Assembly: GCA_905221605.1 (NCBI GenBank)
Contig: CAJNDS010002393.1
Coordinates: forward strand, 1-64,000
DNA length: 64,000 nucleotides
Source: Symbiodinium natans
Taxonomy: Eukaryota > Sar > Dinophyceae > Suessiales > Symbiodiniaceae
Reading direction: 5' to 3'
Part shown: one piece after another, positions 1-9,672 of the stretch
Numbering within the stretch: position 1 is the first letter of the stretch
How the letters are laid out: every line of letters starts with the position of its first letter
Notes under the pieces: model-generated
What the model was told of the DNA's origin: nothing
What the model saw: only the letters and a program-made list of their open reading frames with translations
The model's database searches: none
Made by a program: the position numbers and the translations under genes

Positions 1-170
1 CCACAACCACCACCACCACCACCACCACCACCACCACCACAACCACCACAACCACCACAACCACCACAACCACCACAACCACCACAACCACCACAACCAC
101 CACAACCACCACAACCACCACAACCACCACAACCACCACAACCACCACAACCACCACAACCACCACAACC
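1..170 (+). repeat. CCACAA/CCA microsatellite
   Basis: Perfect CCACAA hexamers preceded by a run of CCA triplets. It overlaps the probable poly-Thr exon. Confidence 0.9.
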
Positions 171-199
171 ACCAGCACCATCAGCAGCACTCCTCCCCG
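1..199 (+). CDS. Poly-threonine (mucin-like) exon, 5' end cut by window
   Basis: Frame 3 reads ACC/ACA threonine codons without interruption from position 3 to about 173, then STISSTPPR. A GCAAG donor follows at 200. Thr-rich tracts form O-glycosylated stalks in secreted and surface proteins. The tract is also a pure CCACAA/CCA microsatellite, so its length is probably variable. Other frames would give poly-His/Asn or poly-Pro/Gln; threonine is chosen because the Ser/Thr exons at 22.5-25 and 37-40 kb use the same codons. Confidence 0.5.
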
Positions 200-1278
200 G
201 CAAGCCAAACTAAGGGCCTCATCCGTTGCGGGGGGAGTGAAGGTAAACGTTGTTTCGGATGCTTGGGGGTTGGGATTTGGGACCCCCTCGTCAAACCCCA
301 ACTCCATAAGCCTGAACCCCCCCCCCCCCTCCCCCCCAACCCCAAAACCCCTGAAACCCCAAAATTCCTGTCAAGCTATAGGTACTAAAGGTGGAAATAG
401 GGGCCAATGGATCTCTTGAACTGATACAGCGGAGCCGAAATAGTTACCAATACCATCCCCGCATATTCCCTGCAGCATGCTCTTATAAACTCTCCTGACC
501 CAATTCGGCCAACCCTATTCGGGGCTTCAAAGCTGATCTTGTTAAGCAGGGAGCTTCGTTGTGTGCAGGCGTTCAAAAAAGCATGATGTGGTCGACAGCA
601 CTTGACAAGCTGAACCTCCCAGCCGGATGACGCAGGTCTACTGCACCACCTGCAGTCCAACGAACACCAGGACACGTACCCTGAGCCCTAAGCCCTGAGA
701 ACGAAATCCTGCCGCAAGGCAATAAGGGTCAGAAGGGTCGACAGCAAAATGCATGGGTTGAGCCCTGTGTGCTGTAGCTGTTTGGGCCTGAAGAAGGGCG
801 GGCGCGCAGTTGGGAATTTCCTCTGTAGGATTCCAGGCCGTGCCCGTAGCCTTCCAGGACTTGCGCCGTCTCGGGCGGCGTAGAGCAGTGCTTCTGCCTC
901 TTGCCGGCAGTGTTGCAGCTGTTTGGTGCGCCTTTGAACATGCTCGCTGAACTGACATCGGGACTCTTTGCACATCTGTATCTGTGGAAACAGTCTGACA
1001 CGTACATACCACACAGCCCTGCCTGCAAAGCCGAAACCCTAAACCCTAAAACCCTAAACCCTGTCTCTGAAGGTGAGGAATGGTGGTGGGGCTGAAGCCT
1101 CAGCAAGCCTCTGTTGGGAGTTCCGGCCTCGAAGCCCTGAGCCCTTGCTGTTCATGCTAGCCCTCTGGCTGTACCCAACCAGAATGCCGAAGTTTCGGGT
1201 TTAGGGTGAGGGCCACCTACCTTCCCCCCCCCCCTTCCCCTCCCCCGCCAAAAAAAGACCCGAAGCCCGAACACCGAG
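200..1278 (+). other. Mostly non-coding; one possible exon
   Basis: Contains C-runs near 319-340 and a few CCCTAAA copies near 1030-1060. After a CAG acceptor, 636-675 reads VYCTTCSPTNTRT, which could be a Cys-rich exon, but the phase-2 reading that would continue from the exon ending at 199 is STAPPAVQRTPGH. I could not choose. The minus-strand ORFs here show no recognisable domain. Confidence 0.35.
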
Positions 1279-1337
1279 GTCCTTCCTGTAACCTGCCATG
1301 TGCCTGCATCCGCGACGGGACGAAGTGCGACGCTGCA
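1279..1337 (+). CDS. EGF-like Cys-rich exon
   Basis: After an ACCGAG acceptor the phase-1 frame reads PSCNLPCACIRDGTKCDAA, with four cysteines spaced as in an EGF-like or laminin-EGF half-module. A GTGGGT donor follows. The next exon I can place (1692) has a different start phase, so an exon may be missing between them; 1507-1550 (QCLMTTGQCVSG) is a candidate. Confidence 0.5.
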
Positions 1338-1691
1338 GTGGGTTTTTGGTTGAGGGGGTTTAGTGCCAGACTTCGAGACAGCCGCATGCATAAGCTCCAA
1401 AACCCTAAACCCCAAGCCCTGCACCCTAAACCCTAAACTCTACACCCTAAACCCTAACAGGCTGTCGGCTGTTGTTGGACTGTAGAGTTGGCGCCCCGCC
1501 GGCCAGGCAGTGTCTGATGACAACCGGCCAGTGTGTCTCTGGCATGCTTGGGGGTTCAGGGCTTAGGGGGTGTCGGGGCGGGCCGCAAACCCCAAAACCT
1601 CTTGCCCCGAAGGCAGAATGCCCTAGGCCCTAAACCCGAAACCTAAACCCTAAACCCGAAGCCCTCAGCCATCAACTGCAAGACGTGGCAG

Positions 1692-1742
1692 GCGAATGCA
1701 AGACAGGATGGGCAGGCATCTACTGCGAGCAGTGCGCCCCAG
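1692..1742 (+). CDS. EGF-like exon (second half of module)
   Basis: Phase 1 after GGCAG: ECKTGWAGIYCEQCAPG. This has the C-x-x-GW-x-G-x-x-C-x-x-C core of EGF/tenascin modules. The GC donor at 1743 leaves phase 1, and the next exon (3030) resumes with GC TAC TAT. Joined, they read CAPGYYPEGSC, matching CADNWYPLGSC at 17422-17692, so the exon and its borders are supported by an internal paralogue. Confidence 0.7.
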
Positions 1743-2419
1743 GCCTGGAGCTACTATGGGTTTAGGGTTCAGGGTTTAGGGTTAGGGCCCCAAACCCTGA
1801 ACCCGAACTTCCCCCCACAAGAAAGAGTCTCTAAGGTTGGAACCATGGGCCCTTAGTATGGTCCTCTTACCCTTGTTTATAGGGGGTTTAGGGTTCAGGA
1901 TTTAGGGTTTAGTATGGGCCCTTAGAATATGAGTGTATAAAAGGATTCAATAACAAGGGACCCAAATGCAAGGCCCATACTTGGAAGAGAGTATCCGACT
2001 TTGTGAAATGACTTAGGAGGTGTAGCAGAAGTGGGGAGCCCCGGTGACTGTTAATGTCATTTCACTTATTCCGTGAGACTGAAGCTTGCATCACGTGAGT
2101 TTATGATTTAACGCTGCCTCCTTGGGCAGCTGATCTGTGCGGAAGACATAGTCAGGTGGGGAGTTTGGCTGGGTCGGCACATCTGTCACACGATCGTCCT
2201 AGTCCGAAGGCAAGCTCAATGAGAACAGAAATCTCATGTGGACCAAAAGGGGAGATGCTTGCTTGATTTCGATTTTTCTGTACGAATACAAACTGTGAAA
2301 CCTTGGCCTGTTGACCCTTCAGTCTAAGAAATACTAAGAAATATTCAGCTAGAGGTGTCAGAAAAGTTACCACAGGGGCGACTGGCTTGTGGCAGCCAAG
2401 CGTTCCTAGCGACGTTGTG

Positions 2420-2454
<35 letters not shown>

Positions 2455-3029
2455 AGATGCAGAAGTCCCAAAGTGACCAAGGAGCAAAATAGGTGTCTCT
2501 ATTTAGCTCTTGTAGGACCTATGAGCAAGATGAGTGGGCTGGCTAGTTACAGCTAGTGGGCGTAAATTGTTTGTCACAATTGCTTTAGGCGCTCAGTCTT
2601 GTCAACTTGGAACAGCTTCGCGTGCACCATCCTGGAAATCCTCTACCAAAACGGTGTGAGTGAATCCACAGAAGCTGGAGAATCCAGCTCCCAAAGTCAC
2701 AAAACCAGCCCCCGAACCGGCCACACTTTGTTGACACGAGCTCGGTCTACGCACAGACCCGAAGGAGCAACACTCTTCACCATAAAGCTTCATTCGAAGA
2801 CAAGTAGGAGGAAAGCGGGCTTGAGGAATACTATGCAAAGAGCAATGGTTTCCTAATGTTGTGGGACCCAAAAATGTGGGTGGCGACCAGGGAATGCATA
2901 GCCCTAAACCCTAAACCCTAAACCCTCAGCCTTAAACCCTCATCCCTAACCCTAAACCCTAAGCCCTGCACCCTAAACCCTTAAACCCTAACCCTGAGGG
3001 GTTTCGGACCCTGGCTGAACTTCGGCGAG
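1743..3029 (+). other. Intron with telomere-type repeats at both ends
   Basis: GC-AG intron, phase 1. Its 5' part carries TTTAGGG copies (1757-1785, 1880-1915) and its 3' part CCCTAAA copies (2901-2995). The 2000-2880 stretch is unique sequence in which I recognise nothing; ORFs at 2599-2871 lack domain signals on both strands. Confidence 0.5.
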
Positions 3030-3073
3030 GCTACTATCCAGAGGGAAGCTGCGACGTCGAGTGCGACGCGGCG
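3030..3073 (+). CDS. EGF-linked Cys exon (YYPEGSC)
   Basis: Continues the 1692 exon in phase: G-YYPEGSCDVECDAA. The 3' border is chosen at a GC donor (3074) so that the next exon (6452) continues in phase 0; 3067 or 3070 are also possible. The closely similar GSCNVYCTFEETC at 17641 shows this is a repeated module. Confidence 0.6.
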
Positions 3074-3128
3074 GCCCCGATCAGATCGCTGCTGTCAGCG
3101 TTTTGAAGTCGCAGCCCAATGTCTTCAA

Positions 3129-3335
3129 GCCTAAACCCTAAACCCTAAACCCTAAACCCTAAACCCTAAACCCTGAACCCTAAACCCTAAACCCTAAACC
3201 CTAAACCCTAAACCCTAAACCCTAAACCCTAAAGCCTAAACCCTAAACCCTAAACCCTAAACCCTAAGCCCTAAGCCCTAAGCCCGAAACCCCAAGCCCT
3301 AAACCCCAAACCCTAAACCCTAAACCCTCAGCCCT
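3129..3335 (+). repeat. CCCTAAA array
   Basis: About 28 copies of the telomeric heptamer on its C-rich strand, with scattered CCCTGAA, CCCTAAG and CCCCAAA variants toward the 3' end. It lies near the 5' end of the intron that starts at 3074, an exception to the usual polarity. Confidence 0.9.
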
Positions 3336-3539
3336 CAAGACAAATTGCATAAAATCTGTATGTGAAATCATTCTGATTTTCGCATGCCTTTTGTCTAAAC
3401 AGCTGACAAGCCGAGTTTAAGAGGTAAGGTAATCCAAAGCGCCCGTGGAAGGCAAAGTGCTCAATTCACTTAAACCTCTGGGGCCGTCCCCTCCGAGCTC
3501 CCATTTCCTAAACAGAACCCTTTCGGTCAAGCATTTCGG

Positions 3540-6005
3540 TGAAAACTTTCGTTCATTTTTCCCTTCAACATTTTCTTTGCAATGTTCGTTCAAAACTTTC
3601 GTGCAAACCTTTCGCTCAGTACTTTCGTTCAATACTTTCGTTCAAGATGTTTTTTGGGGCCCAGTCCCTACACGATTTTTGTAAGGCAGGTTTTCCGGAT
3701 CCCCCTGGACAGGCCACGTTTCGTTTCGCACCCAACCATGGGGTTCAATGATTACGAAAACACCGAGTCTAAAAGAGAAACTTTCGTTTGAGAGTTTTGT
3801 TGAGATCTTCCACTCGACCAATTTCAGACTTTTATCATGCGTACTCGCAAGAACCATCTTGTGAAGCTGTTGGCCCTGCGACGTAGAACTATCAGCCAGA
3901 TTTCGAAAATGCCAGCCGAGCACAGGGCCGGGAACGGAAGCTTACCTGTACGAGTGCAAGAATGCTTGTTGCAACAGGCACAGCGTTGTGAAAGATCGGC
4001 CCCTGAAGAGCAAGGCCAGTCATCATGCTATCTTTAGAGTTCGCGCACGTATATCAGGTCAAGGCCGCCATCTATCACCTTGCAGTGGAACATGGACTAC
4101 ATGGAGCAAAGGGAGATACCTGTTCGAACTTATGTATCATCAAAGAGGCTAAGCAGCAGGCAAGCGAAGGCGCATAGGCCTGCCAGAATGCAGGGTCAGG
4201 CAACTGCTCTGGGGTGGCAGGATGTGGCGGATTTCTGGGGTCGCCTTTCTGACGGGGTCGGGAATCCCCGCTGAAGCCACTGACATGATTGAAACTTGAA
4301 AGGATCATTGCAGCAAAATCTGCATTTATGTTTAAGAACATAATTGACAAGGCAGCGTGTGCTTGTAGAGCATCTTTGAAAAAGCAGAGCAGCGCTGCCA
4401 GATCCTGTCCTGCTTGTCACCGCATGATTCGATTTTCCAAGAAATATTCCCCAGATTGACAAGAAAATGAGAAGGGCCCATTTTGTGGACAAAATGAAAC
4501 CGTTCAAAGAAGCCATTTTCCGGAAAAAGTCTAGAATCTGTCTGGGGGATGAAAATTTGCAAACAAACACAACAACAAGACACACCTACCAGACATGGAG
4601 AAGAATCCGGGAAACACAAAATGTAGAAAACAAAATCATCTTTCTCGGGAAAGGACATTGTCCATTTGCATTTAGAAACACACACACACAAAGCAAAATC
4701 AAATTCACAGAGCCCGTTAAGCATGCCGTCACGTTCACGAAAGGTTGCTGCGTGCAACGCAAGATTCAACCAGTTCGCTCCACATTGATAAATACACAAC
4801 TTCTGATCGAATTGAAAAAGAATATATAGTTCCAATCAATATCTGTCCATTTGAGTTAGAGGTTTTCAATTCTTCCTTGAAGTGTTTGCAAGCCAAACAG
4901 AAACATCCAGAACCGACTCGAGCAAAATCTGTGCTATTCTCTGCTTCTTGTGGATTTCAGATGAACTCCGATTCACTTTCCTAATGTCTCAAATGTCCCA
5001 ATTCGTTATTTTTATTCCTCCATGTGAAACATGAGGCTTTCAAGAGTTCTCAGAATAATTTGCAAATACAACAATATCCATTCCAAATTGACAAGAATTG
5101 AAATCTTATTTCATCGTTTTGATAGTATTGAAACCGATCACTTTGGAATATGAATATATCAAGAAACAAATCTATCCGTTCCAAATATGAGGTTTTGATT
5201 TCTTGGAACGCTTGTAAATCAAAGAATTGTAACTTCCTTCTCTACACATTTTGAAATCCAGATTTAGCCTGGCCGTGCAAGATATGATATTTTCAGAAAA
5301 ACCTAGAGTCGATTCAAGCCAGGTTTTTGCTAGCCGACGGAGTCTCGGAATGAGGCGCTTTTTTGGTGACGGCAGTGCATTGAAGCATGGGGCGCTCTCA
5401 AAGATTCCCTGAATTCTTTGCAAATGAAAAATCCGAAAACCCTTTGCTTTAAGTGTTGAAATATTTTTTTGTCTGACCGTGGTGAAGTCCGAAATTTGTC
5501 CAGAACCATTTCAGAAGTTGTAAAGATGTTAATTGAATTCTAGTTCCTTGTCCGAATTTCCCAATTTCATAATTTGGGTTCCTCCTGTTGAAATATGGGA
5601 TATTCGAAGATTCGCACTCAAGCTTAATTTTTGTTATTCTCAGAATTTTCAAACACTTCAAATGAATTCCAATTCATTTTCCCAATTTCTCAAAGAGGTC
5701 TGGATTTCTTCTTTCGATATATGAGGTTTTCCCAAAGATATCGGATCCAGTTTAATAGAATTGAAATCGTATTTTTCGTTTGAGAATATTGGAAAGGACT
5801 ATTAAAATTTGCAAAATGTCAAATTCTATCCCGATTTGACATATGAGACTTTGGGAGGCTTGGTTTCGGACCCGATGGCAGCACTCTCGAGAACCATCCA
5901 GCCAGAATTTCAGGATTGAAGTAAATTGCAAAAACATGTTTCTTTGAAAACGTTTGCTTGAAAACTTTCGTCCAAAACGTTTTTGGGGCCCAGGCCCTAT
6001 ACAAT
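3540..6005 (+). repeat. AT-rich block between related direct repeats
   Basis: Two related segments, about 3585-3680 and 5945-6005, share the core AACTTTCGTTCAA followed by TTTTTGGGGCCCAG and CCCTA. The left copy also has 13-16 bp tandem units around ACTTTCGTTCAAT. The DNA between is clearly more AT-rich than the window and holds degenerate copies, roughly 100-400 bp apart, around ATATGAGGTTTT (near 5030, 5188, 5595, 5717, 5840). No transposase or reverse transcriptase reading frame is visible. It may be a degenerate transposable element inside an intron. Confidence 0.5.
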
Positions 6006-6451
6006 GTCCATACCCCTAAACCCGAAACCCCAAACCCCAAACCCTAAACCCCCAAGCTTCCGGCTTGCAAGGTTTAGGGTTGGATGCGTTACAAGGATCA
6101 TGTCGGCCTTTAAGCGGCTTTTCGTATTCCAGGCAAAACCCCGAATCCCCAGGGCCCAGGTCCATGGTCGCTCAGCCAGCCGAGTAGAGCTTATGGTCGA
6201 ATACAGGAGCTTGGTATTTCGAGGTATCTACTGTGCAGGGTTGGTCTTGTGAGCATAAGCAAGCGTGTAAGGTTCCGGATTGGAGACTTAACCCCAAAAA
6301 TTACCTGGTTCAGGGTGCAGGGTTCAATCGGCGCCTCGTGTGAAACCCTCTACCGGATTTATGACCTAAGCCCCACACCTTAAACCTTAAACCCGAAACC
6401 CTTAGCCCTAAACCCTAAACCCTGGACCCTAAACCCTAAACCATGCCCAAG

Positions 6452-6510
6452 GCCGGTACGAGCTGTAACCTCAACGGCTATTGCGGGCTCGGGCGCCTGG
6501 CGGATCTCAG
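6452..6510 (+). CDS. EGF-like exon (AGTSCNLNGYC)
   Basis: Phase 0 after CCCAAG: AGTSCNLNGYCGLGRLADL plus two bases. CNLNGYC is a typical EGF C-x-NGxC segment. It ends before GTGTGG in phase 2, which fits the single leading base of the next exon at 6803. CCCTAAA copies precede it and TTTAGGG copies follow. Confidence 0.6.
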
Positions 6511-6802
6511 GTGTGGGAATTTTGGGTTCAGGGTTGTAGGATTTGGGTTTAGGGTTAAGGTTTTAGGGTTTAGGCTTAACATTAGGGTTAGGGTTTAGGG
6601 TTTAGGGTTTAGAGAGTATCCTCGCGGTTGTTCCACGTGAGGGTTCCCCACACGGTGACCTTTCATCCTTGACACTAGCTTCGAAGAAACCTCAAGGGCC
6701 CCATCCATCCTGGACCTCAAACTCTAAGCCCTAAGCCCTAAGCCCTAAGCCCTAAACTCTAAACCCTAAACCCTGAACCTTAATTTGAACACTGGCGCCC
6801 AG

Positions 6803-6840
6803 GCCGCTCGGGACGTGCATGTGCAACGACCTCTGGGATG
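6803..6840 (+). CDS. EGF-like exon (GTCMCNDLWDG)
   Basis: Phase 2 after GCCCAG: PLGTCMCNDLWDG, the C-x-C...G part of the EGF module begun at 6452. The GC donor at 6841 leaves phase 1; the next exon (7766) begins GC GAT, giving LWDGDGCTYC across the junction. Confidence 0.65.
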
Positions 6841-7765
6841 GCCGTGCTCCCAGAGGGTTTAGGGTTCAGGGTTCAAGGGTTAGGGCTTGGGGTTTAGGGT
6901 TTAGGGTTTAGGGTTTAGGAATTCCTTGCAGGGCTGGAGGGCGACGTCAGTCAAGGGAGTAAGACTCGTACCCCTAAGGTTCTACCCCTAAGGGTTCCCC
7001 CTCATGTACTCCTCAGATGCCCCTTTATACTACCTTAAGTTAAGGATCTTTGCAAAGGGCTCCCCAAAGCCCAAGGGTAAGACCTTCAGCATCCAAAGTA
7101 CAAGCCCTGGAATCAGAGCCCCCTAAAGGTGAACCCTAGACTCAAGTAGGAGTTAACTCTGGCAAGCGATTTTAAACCTGTAGTTGCCTAAGCCCTGAAC
7201 CCACGTCCCAAAACCCTATTCCGACGTTTATGAGCTTGTGAGGTGGTGATATTAAGTCAGCTGCGGGGAGCTCACTGAAGCGGCAGTTTCATGTCCCCCC
7301 AACAACAAAAAGGCAGTCCACATACCGGAGAGGGTTCTGGGTTCAGGCAATCCAGGAGGGGTCGCTAAGAGATACTTTGGGTCGACGGGAGGTCTCGGAA
7401 GAGGTGATGCAGAATAACTCCTAAATATCCCCTGAGGTCCCTTATGAGTTTAGCCCCTTGATGTTCGGTGATGTTGAAAAGTTTGGGTTCAGCGCAGACC
7501 TCTCCAGGAATCGGCAGGGGCCGCTGCCACGACAGTGTTGAGTCCAAATAACAGGCAAATGTTCGGTAATCTAAGGTTCGCATAAAATGTATAAAGATAA
7601 CTAAGATAAAATGATACAACAGCACAACTGTTCATAAAACAGCGATACTCGATTAACATATCACAAAATAAAACATATTGAAACATAACATGAAGCCTAA
7701 ACCCCAAACCCTGAACCCTAAACCCTACTGTAAACCCTAAGCCCTGAACCCCCCGACATTTCGAG
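6841..7765 (+). other. Intron, no gene recognised
   Basis: Starts with TTTAGGG variants (6856-6917) and has CCCTAAA variants near 7695-7750. The stretch between is unique sequence; ORFs at 7365-7707 on the minus strand show no known domain. Confidence 0.5.
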
Positions 7766-7806
7766 GCGATGGGTGTACTTACTGCACCTTCGATGGCCGG
7801 CCCCTC
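7766..7806 (+). CDS. Cys exon (DGCTYCTFDGRPL)
   Basis: Phase 1 start after TTTCGAG. The sequence resembles SCNVYCTFEETC at 17641, supporting a repeated module. Its 3' end is set at a GC donor so that the next exon (8007) stays in phase 0. Confidence 0.55.
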
Positions 7807-7839
7807 GCTCCTTGGCCGAAGCGTCTTAGGGTTAGGGAG

Positions 7840-7945
7840 CCCTAAACCCTAAACCCTAAGCCCCAAGCCCTAAACCCTAAACCCTAAACCTTAAACCCTA
7901 AACCTTAAACCCTAAACCCTAAACCTTAAATCATAAACCCTAAGC
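7840..7945 (+). repeat. CCCTAAA array
   Basis: About 14 copies with CCTTAAA variants, upstream of the exon at 8007. Confidence 0.85.
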
Positions 7946-8006
7946 CCTCCTCCACTAAGAAGCTCCGTGTCGAAGGCCTAGGATGGACATAGCCGGCTTC
8001 CTGCAG

Positions 8007-8045
8007 GTCCAAGATTGCAGTCGCTCCCAGAATCCAAGCCTCTGG
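8007..8045 (+). CDS. Short Cys exon (VQDCSRSQNPSLW)
   Basis: Phase 0 after CTGCAG; the GC donor at 8046 keeps phase 0 into the next exon at 8364. TTTAGGG repeats begin 15 bases after the exon. Confidence 0.5.
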
Positions 8046-8363
8046 GCACCTCAAGGCTGGTTTAGGGTTTAGGGTTTAGGGTTCAGGGTTTAGGGTTTGG
8101 GGTTTAGGGTTCAGGGTTTAGGGTTCAGGGTTTCGGGTTTAGGGTTTCGGGTTTAGGGCTTAGGCCCGGGCCTAGGGTTTCCTCCTGCACCCCCCCATAC
8201 TGGATCTTTGCAGCGGCTTAGCGTTTAGCGTTTAGGGTTCAGGGTCATAGGGTCATAGGGTCATGGGGTTTAGAGCTTAGAGCTTAGGGTTTAGGGTTCA
8301 GGGTTTAGGGTTTAGGGTCATAGGCTCACAGCATCATAGGGTCGAAGATTTTGGAACATCCAG

Positions 8364-8411
8364 GCTCACGACAACTCCACGGATCTGCCCTCGTGTTCCA
8401 CTCGCTGCTCG
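8364..8411 (+). CDS. Cys exon before an EGF module
   Basis: Phase 0 after ATCCAG: AHDNSTDLPSCSTRCS, followed by a GTGAGG donor. It carries one N-glycosylation sequon (NST). Spliced to 8703 it gives STRCSDGGICSGHGTC, a continuous EGF N-terminal half. Confidence 0.6.
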
Positions 8412-8702
8412 GTGAGGGGCTGAGCTGTGTCGGCGAAGGAAAAGCTTTTGCTATATGAAGATGCCCTAAGCCCCAAGCCCTAAGCCCCAAGCCCTAAGCC
8501 CTAAGCCCTCAGCCTTCAGCCCTAAGCTTTAAGCCCTAAGCCCTAAGCCCTAAGCCCAAAGCCCTAAACCCTAAACCCTGAACCTTCTGTGCTGGCCCCC
8601 CCCCCAGCCCTCCTCCCCCTTAATCCGCTTGATTGATTGCTCCCCCCAATCCCAGAGCCAAAGCCCTAAGAGCCCTAAACCCTCAACCCGTCCCAAGCTG
8701 AG

Positions 8703-8753
8703 GACGGTGGAATCTGCAGTGGCCACGGAACCTGCACCGACGCGGGAAGCCCA
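8703..8753 (+). CDS. EGF-like exon (CSGHGTC)
   Basis: Phase 0 after GCTGAG: DGGICSGHGTCTDAGSP, then a GT donor at 8754. CSGHGTC is the hallmark of the first half of an EGF domain and recurs exactly at 17287. The next exon (9404) supplies the second half in phase. Confidence 0.7.
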
Positions 8754-9170
8754 GTCAACTGCTTTATCCTCAGAGAGCTACCTTTCGGGCTTTCAGGTCT
8801 TCACGGTCTAAGGCTTCAGCGTTAGGAGGGTTAGGAGGGTTTACGAGGTTTCTGAAGGTTCTTGGCAAGGACCCAGAGTGGGCCCACATACCGGGGGTTA
8901 AGCCCCTTGAGCAAAAAAGGGTATCTTGTTACTTCTTTCCAGGAAGCTCCGGGGTGCCTAGAAAGGGTTTCTTAAACCCTAAACCCTAAACCCCAAACCT
9001 CAAACCCCTGACCCTGACCCTAAACCCTAAACCCTAGACTTCGACAGGGCCCAGGCCTGGCGAGCTGGCTTTGAGAGCAAGAGCCCCGTGGCAACTAATT
9101 CGTCCGCTTCATATCACAGATTCACTCACAAGGAATCGTAAGCTTCCTAAGCTTTTTCCTTAAACTCTAA

Positions 9171-9400
9171 ACCCTAAACCCTAAACCCTAACCCCTAAAC
9201 CCTAAACCCTGAACCCTGAACCCTGAACCCTGAACCCGGAACCCTAAACCCTGAACCCTAAACCCTGAACCCAGAACCCTGAACCCTAAACCCTAAACCC
9301 TAAACCCTAACCCTTAAACCCTAAACCCTGAACCCTGAACCCTAAACCCTGAACCCCGAACCCTGAACCCTGAACCCTAAACCCTAAACCCTAAACTCTC
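9171..9400 (+). repeat. CCCTAAA/CCCTGAA array
   Basis: About 32 heptamers in which CCCTGAA variants occur in local clusters. Ends a few bases before the acceptor of the exon at 9404. Confidence 0.9.
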
Positions 9401-9403
9401 CAG

Positions 9404-9454
9404 GTTGGTCTCTGCGACTGCGATCCCGGGTGGTACGGCGGGCCGTGGCCTTGC
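9404..9454 (+). CDS. EGF-like exon (second half)
   Basis: Phase 0 after CTCCAG: VGLCDCDPGWYGGPWPC, the C-x-C-x-x-GW-x-G...C half of an EGF domain. Joined to 8703 the six-cysteine EGF pattern is complete. The 3' border is approximate, with a GT at 9455. This exon and the unit at 16574-17472 are the clearest domain evidence in the left part. Confidence 0.7.
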
Positions 9455-9475
9455 GTCACATCGTTCACAGGGTTC

Positions 9476-9672
9476 AGGGTTTAGGTGCAGGGCCCCTAAG
9501 CGTTAGGGTTTAGGGTTTGGGGTTTAGGGTTTAGGGTCTAGGGTTTAGGGATTAGGGTTTAGGGTTTAGGACTCAGGGTTAGGGTTTAGGAATGAGGGTT
9601 CAGGGTTTTTTGACTCAGGGTTAGGGTTTAGGGTCTAGGGTCTAGGGTTTAGGGATTAGGGTTTAGGGTTTA
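9476..9672 (+). repeat. TTTAGGG array
   Basis: G-rich strand telomere copies with TCTAGGG and ATTAGGG variants, directly downstream of the exon at 9404 and directly abutting the minisatellite. Confidence 0.85.
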
